Shown here piece after piece: positions 24,653 through 33,663 of a stretch of 64,000 nucleotides of DNA. The notes beneath the pieces were generated by a model that saw only the letters and a list, made by a program, of their open reading frames with translations, was not told the DNA's origin and did not search any database. A program made the translations under genes and the position numbers. Within the stretch, counting starts at the first letter, position 1. The number at the start of each line of letters is the position of its first letter. The DNA comes from an uncultured Planctomycetia bacterium (GTDB lineage Bacteria > Planctomycetota > Phycisphaerae > Phycisphaerales > SM1A02), in contig CALMPF010000003.1 in NCBI GenBank assembly GCA_937871505.1, positions 62,001 through 126,000 on the forward strand, in the 5' to 3' direction.

Positions 24653-26734
24653 ATGCTCGCGGTGAAGGGACTCACGCGACGATGGCGCCTCGGGGCGTGC
24701 GCTCCGCTCGGCGGTCGACCCGACCACGACGCACTCTCCACCCACGCGTCCGCGCCCGACGCGGTCGCGGCGCTGCGCGCTGGCTCGCCCGGCGGCGCGG
24801 CGCCCCGCACTGGCCTCGGGGCTGGCCTCGGGGGTGGCCTCGGGGCTGGAACCGGTGCTGGCCTCGCGCCCAGCCCTGGCGGTGGAGTCGGTAGTGGAGT
24901 GGGTGCCGGAGTGGGTGCCGAAGTGGGGGTTGGGCGCGGAGCGGCTTCGGCCGCAGGCGCCTCGAGCACGGCAGCGCTCCTCGATGCGCCGCGGGGCGGT
25001 TCTTCCGAGGTGACTGCGAAGCGGGAGTGCCGGCGGGAGGGTCCCCCGGAGGTTCGGATTCCGCTCCTCGATCGGCTGCTCGCGGCGCGCGGTCTCGGGG
25101 ATCGGGCGGCGGCGCGGGCGTTCTGCGAGCCGCGTCTGACCGACCTCGCGGATCCCGGTCTGCTTCCGGGGATCGACGCCGCCGTCGAGCGCATCGCGCT
25201 GGCGCTGCGCCGAGGAGAGCGGATCGCCATCTACGGCGACTACGACGTCGATGGAATCGCCGCGTCGGCGATCCTGTATCACGTGCTTCGGGCCGCCGAC
25301 CCCGACGCGCGCATCCGCTGCTACGTGCCCCATCGAATCGACGAGGGATACGGCGTCAACGCGGACGCCCTCCGCGAGCTTCGTGCCGACGGCGCGACGC
25401 TCGTGGTCACGGTCGACTGCGGCGTGACCGCGACCGCGCCGGCCCTGGTGGCCCGCGCGATCGGCCTCGATCTGATCATCACCGACCACCACCATCCGCC
25501 CGCCGATCCGCTGGAGCTGCCTGCGGCGGTGGCCGTCGTCCACCCCGCGCTTCCGTGGGCGCCGGCGCCGTTCACCGAGCTCTGCGGCGCAGGCGTCGCG
25601 TTCAAGCTCGCGTGGCGGCTGGCGACGCACCTCTGCGGGAGCGAGCGGGTGAGCGACCGACTCCGCGCAGCCCTGGTGCACTCGCTCCCGCTGGCGGCGC
25701 TGGCGACGATCGCCGACGTCGTCCCGCTCATCGGGGAGAACCGCGTCATCGCCGCGATCGGCCTGCGTTCGCTGCCCTCGACGCCGCTCACCGGCCTGCG
25801 GGCGCTGATCGAGCGCTCCGGGCTCGGCGGCGCCTCGATCGACGCGGAGAAGGTCGGCTTCGTCCTCGCACCGCGCCTCAATGCCTGCGGGAGACTCGGC
25901 CACGCGGCCGAGGCGGTCCGGCTCCTCACCGACGCTTCTCCGGAGGAGGCGATCGCGATCGCCGATGCGCTTGACGCCGTCAACCGCGATCGCCGCCGGA
26001 TGGAGCAGCGGATCGCCGAGGATGCCTGCGCCCGCGTGGAGGCGACGGGGCAGGATGCGCCGGATCACCGGGCCATCGTCCTCGCGGACGAGTCGTGGCA
26101 CCCAGGCGTCGTCGGGATCGTCTGCTCCCGGCTGACCGAGCGATTCGGCCGACCCGCGGTCCTTCTTCAGCGCCAGGGGGAACTCTGCAAGGGCTCGGCG
26201 CGGAGCGTCGAGGGATACTCGATCCACGAGGGGCTTCTGGCCTGTGCCCACGAGCTGGAGACCTTCGGCGGACACGCCGCCGCGGCGGGGCTCTCGCTTC
26301 GGAGCGACCGCCTCGATGCCTTCCGCGCAGCGCTGGTCGCGCACGCCGGCGCTCATCTGCGCCCGGACGATCTCGTCCCGTCGATCTGCTTCGACTGCGA
26401 TGCCTCCCTCGCGGAGTTCGATTCGGCGGCGGTCGCGGCCATGGCGCGCCTCTCTCCGTTCGGGCGGCGCAATCCGCGCCCGGCGTTCCTCGTGCGCGGG
26501 CTCACCGTCGCCGAGGCTCCGCGCGTCCTGAAGGAGCGTCACCTCCGGATCGTCTTCGGCGAGCGGCGCCCCGGTGCGGCGCCCGTCGAGATGCAGGGGA
26601 TCTGGTGGAACGCCGGAGCGCACGCACCTGCGCTTCCGCGCGGTCGACGCGTCGATGCGGTCGTCGAGCCGGCCGTCAACGACTGGTCGCGCCGCATCGA
26701 GCTTCAGGTGCGGGATGTCGCCTGCGCGGGGTGA
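24653..26734 (+). CDS. recJ: Single-stranded-DNA exonuclease RecJ with Gly-rich insert
   Basis: 693 residues from the ATG at 24653 (MLAVKGLTRRWRL, a typical RecJ start). A low-complexity insert, roughly residues 15-125, separates this N-terminus from the usual LLDRLLAARGLGD region; its middle is GL/GV/GA repeats. DHH-family motifs follow: YGDYDVDG at about 194-201 and TDHHH at about 277-281, then the DHHA1 domain with GGHAAAAGL. RecJ degrades 5' single strands in recombination and mismatch repair. The insert is a likely species-level repeat expansion. No frameshift is seen. Confidence 0.93.
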   Translation: MLAVKGLTRRWRLGACAPLGGRPDHDALSTHASAPDAVAALRAGSPGGAAPRTGLGAGLGGGLGAGTGAGLAPSPGGGVGSGVGAGVGAEVGVGRGAASAAGASSTAALLDAPRGGSSEVTAKRECRREGPPEVRIPLLDRLLAARGLGDRAAARAFCEPRLTDLADPGLLPGIDAAVERIALALRRGERIAIYGDYDVDGIAASAILYHVLRAADPDARIRCYVPHRIDEGYGVNADALRELRADGATLVVTVDCGVTATAPALVARAIGLDLIITDHHHPPADPLELPAAVAVVHPALPWAPAPFTELCGAGVAFKLAWRLATHLCGSERVSDRLRAALVHSLPLAALATIADVVPLIGENRVIAAIGLRSLPSTPLTGLRALIERSGLGGASIDAEKVGFVLAPRLNACGRLGHAAEAVRLLTDASPEEAIAIADALDAVNRDRRRMEQRIAEDACARVEATGQDAPDHRAIVLADESWHPGVVGIVCSRLTERFGRPAVLLQRQGELCKGSARSVEGYSIHEGLLACAHELETFGGHAAAAGLSLRSDRLDAFRAALVAHAGAHLRPDDLVPSICFDCDASLAEFDSAAVAAMARLSPFGRRNPRPAFLVRGLTVAEAPRVLKERHLRIVFGERRPGAAPVEMQGIWWNAGAHAPALPRGRRVDAVVEPAVNDWSRRIELQVRDVACAG

Positions 26735-26812
26735 TGCGCTGCCCGGTGACGTGCGACGGGTTCCCCGGCGGGAGCGATCAGGCGGACTCGGCGCGTGGCG
26801 GCCTCCGGGACG

Positions 26813-26847
26813 ATCTTCGGGAAGAGGGGGCAAAAGCGCCCGAAGAT
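26813..26847 (+). promoter_or_regulatory. Inverted repeat upstream of clpS
   Basis: ATCTTCGGG (26813-26821) and CCCGAAGAT (26839-26847) form a perfect 9-bp stem with a 17-nt, A/G-rich loop. It lies 79 nt after recJ and 35 nt before clpS. It may be a recJ terminator without a T run, or a leader element or operator of clpS. Confidence 0.5.
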
Positions 26848-26882
26848 TGGCCTCGGCGGCCTGACGTGCCAACAATGACGCC

Positions 26883-27341
26883 ATGAGCGATCTGCGCGAC
26901 TCGGTTCGCAACGGAACCACATCAATGACTTGCGCGATGGCCCTCGCGGCGTCCAGCGCGGCGTCTGGGTCGACGTCCGATGCGGTCTCGCCTGGTCAGG
27001 TCCCGTCTGGTTCTGTTCCGTCTGGCGCCGCTGAAGCAGGGGGTGCGCCCGCTGCGACGGCCGCTCCTCCGAAGAGCGCGCCGAGGACGGCTCCGCCGCG
27101 CGTCGATCGTCTCCCTCCGTGGAAGGTCCTCCTCCACAACGATGATGTCAACGACATGGGACACGTCATCGACACCATCGTGATGCTCGGGATCGGCAAC
27201 CGGCAGCAGGCGATCCTGCGGATGCTCGAAGCGCACGAGTCCGGGACCGCCCTGCTCGTGACGACGCACCGCGAGCGCGCAGAGCTGCTCGCGGAGCAGT
27301 TCGCCAGCAGGGGGCTCGTGGTCACGATCGAGCCCGCCTGA
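26883..27341 (+). CDS. clpS: ATP-dependent Clp protease adaptor ClpS
   Basis: 152 residues. ClpS delivers N-degron substrates to ClpAP or ClpCP. The adaptor core occupies about residues 78-152: PPWKVLLHNDDVNDMGHVID, MLEAHESGTALLVTTHRERA and the C-terminal strand LVVTIEPA. The HNDDVN stretch forms the N-end residue pocket in known homologues. The N-terminal 75 residues are Ala/Ser/Pro/Gly-rich and without motif, much longer than the usual ~25-residue extension. The true start could be downstream. No Clp ATPase gene is near. Confidence 0.9.
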   Translation: MSDLRDSVRNGTTSMTCAMALAASSAASGSTSDAVSPGQVPSGSVPSGAAEAGGAPAATAAPPKSAPRTAPPRVDRLPPWKVLLHNDDVNDMGHVIDTIVMLGIGNRQQAILRMLEAHESGTALLVTTHRERAELLAEQFASRGLVVTIEPA

Positions 27342-27407
27342 CCGGCGCGCGGCGCCGGGCGTTCGCACGGCGGATCGCGTCAGGCGCTCTCGCGAGATCT
27401 CCGACCG

Positions 27408-28784
27408 GTGGACCACTCCAGCTCACTCCCAGGACATTCGGCGCGGCGGGCTGTGCGACCTGCGCTGCGCGGCCGCTCAAGCCGCGGCCTGCTGGGGCTC
27501 GCCGCCGCGCTCCTTGCCGCGACGCTGGTGGCCTGCGGGGGGCCGCGAACGCTGATCGTCACGCCGTACGTCGTCGAGTGCGAGTGCGATGAGACCTGCC
27601 GCTTCGCGGCCGTGCCGGCGCCCCTGCGCTCCGGCGACATCCCGATCATCTACGTCACAGACCGCGCTCCTTCGCCGGACGCGGCGGATCCGTCCCAGAG
27701 CTTCAGCTACCGGCGCGGCGGCGAGATCCGCTTCGGCGTCGCGACGGTCTCGTTCGCGCCGGCGATGGACTGGCCGACCCTCGTGCGGCAGAGCCGTTCG
27801 GCTTCGCGCGGCGCGGTCTACCGCCTCGGGCTGGAGTCGATCGCCCCGATGGGGTCCCTGACGGGCCAGAACGCGTGGCTGGACATCGTCGAGAACCGGA
27901 TGGTGATCCGCGGCGACGCCGAGGGCAGGATTCGCGGCGAGGAAGCCGCGTTCCAGGAGCTCGTCCGCCGCTGGCTCGACGTCACGCCCCGGAAGGAGGT
28001 CTTCCTCTTCGTCCACGGCTTCAACAACCACTTCGAAGACGCGGTCTTCCGCATCGCGGAGCTGTGGCACTTCCTCGGGCGCGTCGGCGTTCCGATCACG
28101 TATACGTGGCCGGCGGGCCGGGGCGGGCTGCGCGGCTATGCGTACGACCGCGAGTCCGGCGAGTACACGGTGCTGCACCTCAAGCAGGTGCTGCGGGCCC
28201 TCGCGCGGATGCCGGACCTGGAACGGATCAACATCATCGCCCACAGCCGCGGCACGGACGTGACGGTCTCGGCGCTGCGCGAGCTCTACATCGAAGCGCG
28301 CGTCGACCAAGCCTCGGTCGACGAGCGCCTGAAGCTGGGCACGCTGGTGCTGGCGGCCCCCGACATCGACTACGACGTCTTCACGCAGCGCTTCGGCGGC
28401 GAGATGCTGGTCAACGCGCCGCGCCGGACGGTGATCTACTTCTCGCCTGACGACGAGGCGATCTGGTTCGCGCGCTGGCTCTTCGACAGCCTGCGACGGC
28501 TTGGTTCGCTGATGGCCTCCGATCTCTCGGAGAGCGACCGCAAGCTCCTTGCCCGGCTGCCGCGGCTCGAGATGGTCGATTGCGCCGTGTCGGGGTTCTC
28601 CACCAGCCACAACTACGTCTTCTCGCATCCATCGGCGATGTCCGACCTGCTCGTGGTGCTGCGCGACGACGCCGATCCGGGCACGCCGCAGCGTCCGCTG
28701 CGGCGGAGCGACGGCGTCGTCTGGGAGCTCGACAACGCCTATCTCTGTCCGCCGGGAGGACTGCGGCAGACCTTCGGACCCTGA
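27408..28784 (+). CDS. DUF900-type alpha/beta hydrolase, probable lipoprotein
   Basis: 458 residues from a GTG start. The N-terminus is basic then hydrophobic (LLGLAAALLAATLVAC) ending in a lipobox-like LVAC, so the protein is probably anchored in a membrane. The middle matches DUF900 hydrolases: PIIYVTDR near residue 80, EVFLFVHGFNNHFEDA with the oxyanion HG, then INIIAHSRGTDV, where Ser in HSRG would be the nucleophile. The later DIDYDVF and SHNYVFSHP segments could supply Asp and His. The substrate is unknown. Convergent with the next gene. Confidence 0.85.
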   Translation: MDHSSSLPGHSARRAVRPALRGRSSRGLLGLAAALLAATLVACGGPRTLIVTPYVVECECDETCRFAAVPAPLRSGDIPIIYVTDRAPSPDAADPSQSFSYRRGGEIRFGVATVSFAPAMDWPTLVRQSRSASRGAVYRLGLESIAPMGSLTGQNAWLDIVENRMVIRGDAEGRIRGEEAAFQELVRRWLDVTPRKEVFLFVHGFNNHFEDAVFRIAELWHFLGRVGVPITYTWPAGRGGLRGYAYDRESGEYTVLHLKQVLRALARMPDLERINIIAHSRGTDVTVSALRELYIEARVDQASVDERLKLGTLVLAAPDIDYDVFTQRFGGEMLVNAPRRTVIYFSPDDEAIWFARWLFDSLRRLGSLMASDLSESDRKLLARLPRLEMVDCAVSGFSTSHNYVFSHPSAMSDLLVVLRDDADPGTPQRPLRRSDGVVWELDNAYLCPPGGLRQTFGP

Positions 28785-28886
28785 TGGCTCCGCTCGTCCC
28801 GAGCGACGCCGAGGAGGCTGCGATGCACTCCGAGCGGCGGCGGGACGTCTCCCGCGCGCCGAAGTTCGCGGCCCTCCCGATCCTCG

Positions 28887-28912
28887 CGCCGCGGACCTTG
28901 CGGTCCGCGGCG
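28887..28912. terminator. Strong hairpin between convergent genes
   Basis: CGCCGCGGACC, loop TTGC, GGTCCGCGGCG: a perfect 11-bp stem placed 102 bp after one stop and 87 bp before the other of two converging genes. A second overlapping stem, GGCGGGGC (28909-28916) with GCCCCGCC (28924-28931), follows. There is no T run on either side, so it may mark a Rho-assisted or bidirectional end. Confidence 0.55.
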
Positions 28913-28999
28913 GGGCCTTCGGCGCCCCGCCAGCACCGGGCTCCTTCCGGAGCGCCGCATCCGGCAAGCCTCGCGACGGCGAGACGGGGCGCCGGCGTG

Positions 29000-31900
29000 T
29001 CAGGTTCCGCTGCCGGTCCAGATCCGCGCGGCGCAGCGGCCCTCGGTCACCACGACGCTCTCGAAGCACTGGCGGCGGAAGCGATCCCGGCCGAGGCGTT
29101 GCGGCGGCGCGATCGCCGCTCCCTCGGCGATCGCCCGGTCGAGCAGCATCGCCGCGAGCGCCTCGGCGAGCCCTTCGCCCGCATGGAGGAGCATCCCCTG
29201 CTCGGCGAAGGCCTCCGCCGTCAGCGCAGCGCCGATCTGATCGCGGATGATGCCCTCGACCCAGGGGGCGAAGACGAATCGCTCGAAGAGCAGCAGGAGG
29301 AGCAGTCCCAGACCCGCGCCGACGATGATCGCGATGACGACGCCGAGCAGCGCGGCCGCGATGAGACCGCCGAGCCCGATGCCGAGGGCGATCAGCAGAG
29401 GAGCCGACGCTGCCATCGCCGGCCCGGCGAGACCGAGCGCGACGATCGCCCCGACGACCGCTCCGGAGACCCACGCAGCGAGCGAGAGGCGCACGATCGG
29501 CTCGACGCGGTCGATCTCGACGCGGAGCGGGGTCGCAGGCTTGCACGCCAGGGCGCTGGGGATGGGCGCGCGCCCTCCGAATCCGCGCGCCTCGACGACC
29601 ACTTCGCTTCCGGAGGCGCCGTCTCGGAGCTCGCTCGTCGTGGTCCCGGGCGTGAAGCCGCGCACCAGCCTCAGCTCGGTCTCGAGACGGCGCACCTCGG
29701 CCACGCTCGCGAAGACTCCCCCGAGCGTCCCGGTCAGGAAGATGGCGGGCTCTCCCGACGAGGCATCGCCCGGGAGCGTTGAGCGAAGCCGGGCGTGAAG
29801 CTCGACGAAGCCCTGCGAAGGCCCATCGCCCTGGCGGAACCGCATCAGGGTGTCGTGCTCCGTGAGGAAGTCGATCTCCATGGCATCGCCGACGAATCCT
29901 GCATCGGTGCGATAGCGGATGCGGTACTTGAACAGCTCGACGATCGCGAGCCGGGTCTCGAACCCCGGCGCCATCGGCGCCTCGCCCGACGGGTCGAAGG
30001 CGTTGTTCGGCACGCGCCGGAACGACCCGAAGCCCGCCCAGAGATCCGCCCAGAGGCCGGCGCTGACCGGAAACGCGGACTCGACCGTGGTGGTGAGCGT
30101 CGAACTTCCGTCGGTCACCGTGACCGTCAGGCGCGCGACGAGGCGCGATCCCTCCGCCTGAGGGCCCGGGATCGAGCGGTCGGGGAGCGTCGCCTGCGGA
30201 AACTGCACCGTGATTGCCGAACCCTCGCCGGTCATGAAGACCTCCTGGGTCCCCTGCGCGGTGTCGCGGAGGAACTCCCATGCGAAGGAAGCCGTGCCTG
30301 TCGGCGGGCTCGGAAGCGAGGCTGCGAACTCGATCGGCGCGCCGACGTAGACCACGGCCGGAGTTCGGGTGACGATCGCTCGGAACGGAGCGTCGCCGGG
30401 CGACTCCGCCTGCGCGGGAGCGCCCGCGAGCGCGAGGACCGCAGGCTGGAGCGCGTCGGCCGTGGCGCGGCGCAGCTCGATCCGCGAGAAGCGCCCGAAG
30501 CGATCGCGCTCGGAGTCGTCCCGGCGGACGACTCTCCCGCCTCCGTCAAGCGCGCCGTCGGCGGGCAGCTCCAGCATCCCGATCACCGTTCCGAGTCCGT
30601 CGAGCGCCTGCTGGAGCGACGACCCGAGGGATCGGAACGGGTTCCAGTGGTAGCCCGCCAGCCGCGCCGGCATGCGACCGGCGGTCTCGATCGACACCCA
30701 GCGCGCTTCCGCCGGGAGGGTCGAGACCACCATCGCCGGATGGAGCTGCTTCGGATCGGGGAGCGTGGTCGGCGCTGGAGAGAGACCCGCGTCGAGGTAG
30801 GCGCGCCCGCCACCGTCGCCGCCGTCGACCGCCGCGAAGAAGGTCGAGGGGTCGTCGCTGGCGACTGCGAGGCTCGCCCCGAGCGTGTTGGACGTCGGTC
30901 CGGGCTCGACGATGCGCAGCGGCGGCGGGTCCTGCGCGTGCAGATCGCGCTGGGCGAAGGGACGGAACTGCCGGTTCTCGGGGATCCGCTCGCCGGGAGC
31001 GAAGTCATCCGAGAGAGCGGAGCGATTGATGTCGAGGATGGCCACGCCGACGGGGGTCGCCGCGAGCCCGTGCTCGCCGGCCGGAAGCAGGTCGACCGTG
31101 GTTGCCACCAGCGCACCGATCCGCGGATCATGGTGCGCAAGCGCGAGCCGCCTGCCCTTCTCCGCAGCGAGCTCATCGAGATGGAGGCATGGCCAGGGAG
31201 CGAGCAGCGTCCCCAGCTCGAGCTGCAAATGGGCGGTGCGGCTCGGCCCGATCCCGACGAGCCGATCGGCGCGGGCGAGCTCCGCAAGCGAGCGCGGCAG
31301 GCGGCGCGGAAGCGGCATGAGGTCGCCCTGCCGCCAGCGCCCCTCGAAGCGCGTCGCGATCGACTTCATGCGATGCAGCTCGATGAACTCGACCGTCGGA
31401 GCGCCGTCGACGAGGCGCAGCAGCGTGCTGACGGCCGACCAGCGATCTGCGGTGTACGTCGTCGGTGCGTCGGCGGCTCCGACGAACCGGGGATGCTCGC
31501 CTCCGGGAAGATCCTCCTCGATGGCGATCACGCTCGATGCGGCGACGTCGAACTCGAGCAGGGCGAGCGGTGCGACGAGCGGGCGGATCGGAAGGGGAGC
31601 CCCGGGCAGATCGGAGAGGTGCAGCTCGATCGACGGGGCGAAGCCGGGATCCAGCGGAAGCGGCAGATCGACGGCGAGCGCCCCCGGCCTGCGGCGGTGG
31701 ATGATGCGGAGGCGCGTCCCGTCGAGCCGGGCGTCAAGGTCATGGCCGCCGGCGTCGAGGTCGTGCAGCGACCAGCTTGCCGCCGCCGCGAGGTCGGCGT
31801 CGAACGCCGCGCGCAGAAGCACCAGCCGCGGGGCCGTCACATCGCCTGCGAGCCACGCCTGGACGACGAGCAGGAGCGACCCGTCGCGCGCGGCCGCCCA

Positions 31901-32332
31901 GAGGGCGGCGCCGTAGCGGTCGACTCCAAGTCCTCCGCGCGGAACCTGCATCGGCGTCTCCGACTCCGGCGCGAAGGCGTCGTGGGCGGAGTCGTACCGG
32001 AGACGCTCGACCCAGAGGCCGCCGCGGTTCGAAGCGCGGATCCTCCGCCTGTAGACGAGCGCGACGCCGTCGTCGACGGCGGCGACGCCGATGCGGCCCG
32101 ACCAGCCTGATCGCTCGATGGCGTTCGGCGGGCGCGGGGTTCGGTCGAGGAGATCGTGGTCGCGGGACCACGCCGCCCACTCGCCGTCGCGGCGCGACGA
32201 GAAGAGCGTCAGGCGTCCCCGCTCGGAAGCGACGGCCACGCCGCGCGACTCGCCGCCCGCGCGCACCCGAGCGACCTCCAGAGCGACGATCCGCTGCTTC
32301 TCTGAGGGCAGAGAGAGGAACTTGCGTGCCAC
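29000..32332 (-). CDS. 1110-residue membrane protein of unknown function
   Basis: From a GTG start the product has 1110 residues and no N-terminal signal peptide. The first ~650 residues are rich in short strand-like segments (for example GVALVYRRR, GSLLLVVQAWL) and could be a propeller-like domain. Residues about 670-770 resemble a PKD/Ig-like fold (VVYVGAPIEF, FAWEFL, RLTVTVTDG). At about 935-1015 lie three or four closely spaced hydrophobic helices, then an amphipathic tail. It lies 54 bp after the DUF4105 gene, which follows rho, so all three may be cotranscribed. I do not recognise a family. Confidence 0.75.
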   Translation of the reverse strand: MARKFLSLPSEKQRIVALEVARVRAGGESRGVAVASERGRLTLFSSRRDGEWAAWSRDHDLLDRTPRPPNAIERSGWSGRIGVAAVDDGVALVYRRRIRASNRGGLWVERLRYDSAHDAFAPESETPMQVPRGGLGVDRYGAALWAAARDGSLLLVVQAWLAGDVTAPRLVLLRAAFDADLAAAASWSLHDLDAGGHDLDARLDGTRLRIIHRRRPGALAVDLPLPLDPGFAPSIELHLSDLPGAPLPIRPLVAPLALLEFDVAASSVIAIEEDLPGGEHPRFVGAADAPTTYTADRWSAVSTLLRLVDGAPTVEFIELHRMKSIATRFEGRWRQGDLMPLPRRLPRSLAELARADRLVGIGPSRTAHLQLELGTLLAPWPCLHLDELAAEKGRRLALAHHDPRIGALVATTVDLLPAGEHGLAATPVGVAILDINRSALSDDFAPGERIPENRQFRPFAQRDLHAQDPPPLRIVEPGPTSNTLGASLAVASDDPSTFFAAVDGGDGGGRAYLDAGLSPAPTTLPDPKQLHPAMVVSTLPAEARWVSIETAGRMPARLAGYHWNPFRSLGSSLQQALDGLGTVIGMLELPADGALDGGGRVVRRDDSERDRFGRFSRIELRRATADALQPAVLALAGAPAQAESPGDAPFRAIVTRTPAVVYVGAPIEFAASLPSPPTGTASFAWEFLRDTAQGTQEVFMTGEGSAITVQFPQATLPDRSIPGPQAEGSRLVARLTVTVTDGSSTLTTTVESAFPVSAGLWADLWAGFGSFRRVPNNAFDPSGEAPMAPGFETRLAIVELFKYRIRYRTDAGFVGDAMEIDFLTEHDTLMRFRQGDGPSQGFVELHARLRSTLPGDASSGEPAIFLTGTLGGVFASVAEVRRLETELRLVRGFTPGTTTSELRDGASGSEVVVEARGFGGRAPIPSALACKPATPLRVEIDRVEPIVRLSLAAWVSGAVVGAIVALGLAGPAMAASAPLLIALGIGLGGLIAAALLGVVIAIIVGAGLGLLLLLLFERFVFAPWVEGIIRDQIGAALTAEAFAEQGMLLHAGEGLAEALAAMLLDRAIAEGAAIAPPQRLGRDRFRRQCFESVVVTEGRCAARIWTGSGT

Positions 32333-32386
32333 GAGTCCGCCTTTCGGGTGTGCTGCCTGTCTGTCTCGGCGATCGGCAGGGAGGTC

Positions 32387-33520
32387 TCACGAGTCCCCGA
32401 GCCAGTCGACGTCCTTCTCGTCCGTGGGCCGGGTGCGGATCCGCCGCGAGAAACCGGTGTCGGCGGCGCCGGCGTCTCCTTCGCGGGCGAGCGCGTCGAT
32501 CGCCGCCGCTGCGCGGACCTCTCCGAAGGTCATCCCCGGACCAAGGTTGCCCGACTGCCACGCGTAGTAGTCCCAGAGTCCGTTGAGCAGCAGCTTCGGA
32601 TTGAAGCGATGCGTGCGTTCGCCGCTCCAGAAGGCGTAGAGGACGTTGATCCCGCAGCTGTTGGTGACCGCGTTGTACCACTCCGGCCGCTTCGCGAGCT
32701 GGTTGGCGCCGTCGAGGTAGTCGATGAAGAGCCCGCGGAGCCGCAGCGGCTCGATCGGGATGCGGTAGAGGTAGACGTCCTCGCGCCGGATGTTCGTCCG
32801 CACGCCGATCAGGTCGCGCTCGTCGGCGATCACGTACGCGAGCCCGAAGACGCGGAAGAGCCCGCGGATCGCCGAGTAGTGCTGTCCCTGGCGCTTCCGG
32901 GTCTCGATGGACATCGAGATGTATGAGCCGTCCTCGAACCCGAAAGAGACGAAGGTGTGGCAGATGTACCGCGGTCCCCAGAAGCTCATCACCAGCCAGA
33001 GCGAATCGAGCTCCGAGAGGCGGAACTGCCGAGTCTCCCAGACCTGGTCGAAGTCATCCCGCGAGCGATAGGTGAAGTTGCGGACGTTCTCGACGGTGAC
33101 GACGTCCCCCTCGATCCTCGCCGAGGGGATGCGCGCCACGTCGGGAAGCCACGATCGATCGTTGCTCGGCTCGATGGTTCGATACCACCCCAGGATCGCG
33201 AGCAGCGCGACCGCTGCGGGCACCAGCGCCCGTCCGCGCGCCCCGCGCGCGACCTGGATCGCGGCGATGATCGCGCCGATCCCGACCGCGACCGCGATCG
33301 CCTTGCGCAGCGTGGGCATCGGGGTTTCGACGAGGACGAGAGCGCCGATCGCCCATGCGCCCGCCGCGAGCAGCGCCGCGCCGGCGATCATGACGAAGAG
33401 GGCCCGGCCGAGACGGTCGAGGAGGCGTCCGGCGATCGTCGTCGCCGCATCGCCCGGCCGTTCAGGCGATCGGGCGCGGGTCTGGCCAAGACTCTCACCG
33501 GCGTTCAGGTCGACCGTCAC
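32387..33520 (-). CDS. DUF4105 (Lnb N-terminal domain-like) membrane protein
   Basis: 377 residues. Two hydrophobic helices lie at about 40-70, and another at about 98-110, before the catalytic-looking domain. That domain matches DUF4105: NVRNFTYRSRDDFDQVWE, HTFVSFGFEDGSYISMSIE, RKRQGQHYSAIRGLFRVFGL, then VIADERDLIGVRTNIRRE and the NSCGINVL segment. The His of HTF and Cys of NSCG could form a thiol dyad. Members of this fold include Lnb, which transfers an acyl chain between lipoprotein groups in some Gram-positive bacteria. Here the substrate is unknown. It is 143 bp downstream of rho and 54 bp before a large membrane protein. Confidence 0.8.
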   Translation of the reverse strand: MTVDLNAGESLGQTRARSPERPGDAATTIAGRLLDRLGRALFVMIAGAALLAAGAWAIGALVLVETPMPTLRKAIAVAVGIGAIIAAIQVARGARGRALVPAAVALLAILGWYRTIEPSNDRSWLPDVARIPSARIEGDVVTVENVRNFTYRSRDDFDQVWETRQFRLSELDSLWLVMSFWGPRYICHTFVSFGFEDGSYISMSIETRKRQGQHYSAIRGLFRVFGLAYVIADERDLIGVRTNIRREDVYLYRIPIEPLRLRGLFIDYLDGANQLAKRPEWYNAVTNSCGINVLYAFWSGERTHRFNPKLLLNGLWDYYAWQSGNLGPGMTFGEVRAAAAIDALAREGDAGAADTGFSRRIRTRPTDEKDVDWLGDS

Positions 33521-33663
33521 GCTCGCAGCGTACCGCGCGGCTGCGGGCCGCGACGGCTTGAGCAGGGGGGCGCAGCGATCCGGCGATCCTGAGCGTCGGA
33601 CGCGGCTTTCCGCTGCGGCGAGGACGCCCGGTCGAATCGGGGCTTCCGCTCTGCCGTCGGCAC

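Noticed and set aside
27477-30281. A 934-residue leftward open frame
   Set aside because: Runs antisense through the DUF900 gene and then out of frame through the large membrane protein; no family features.
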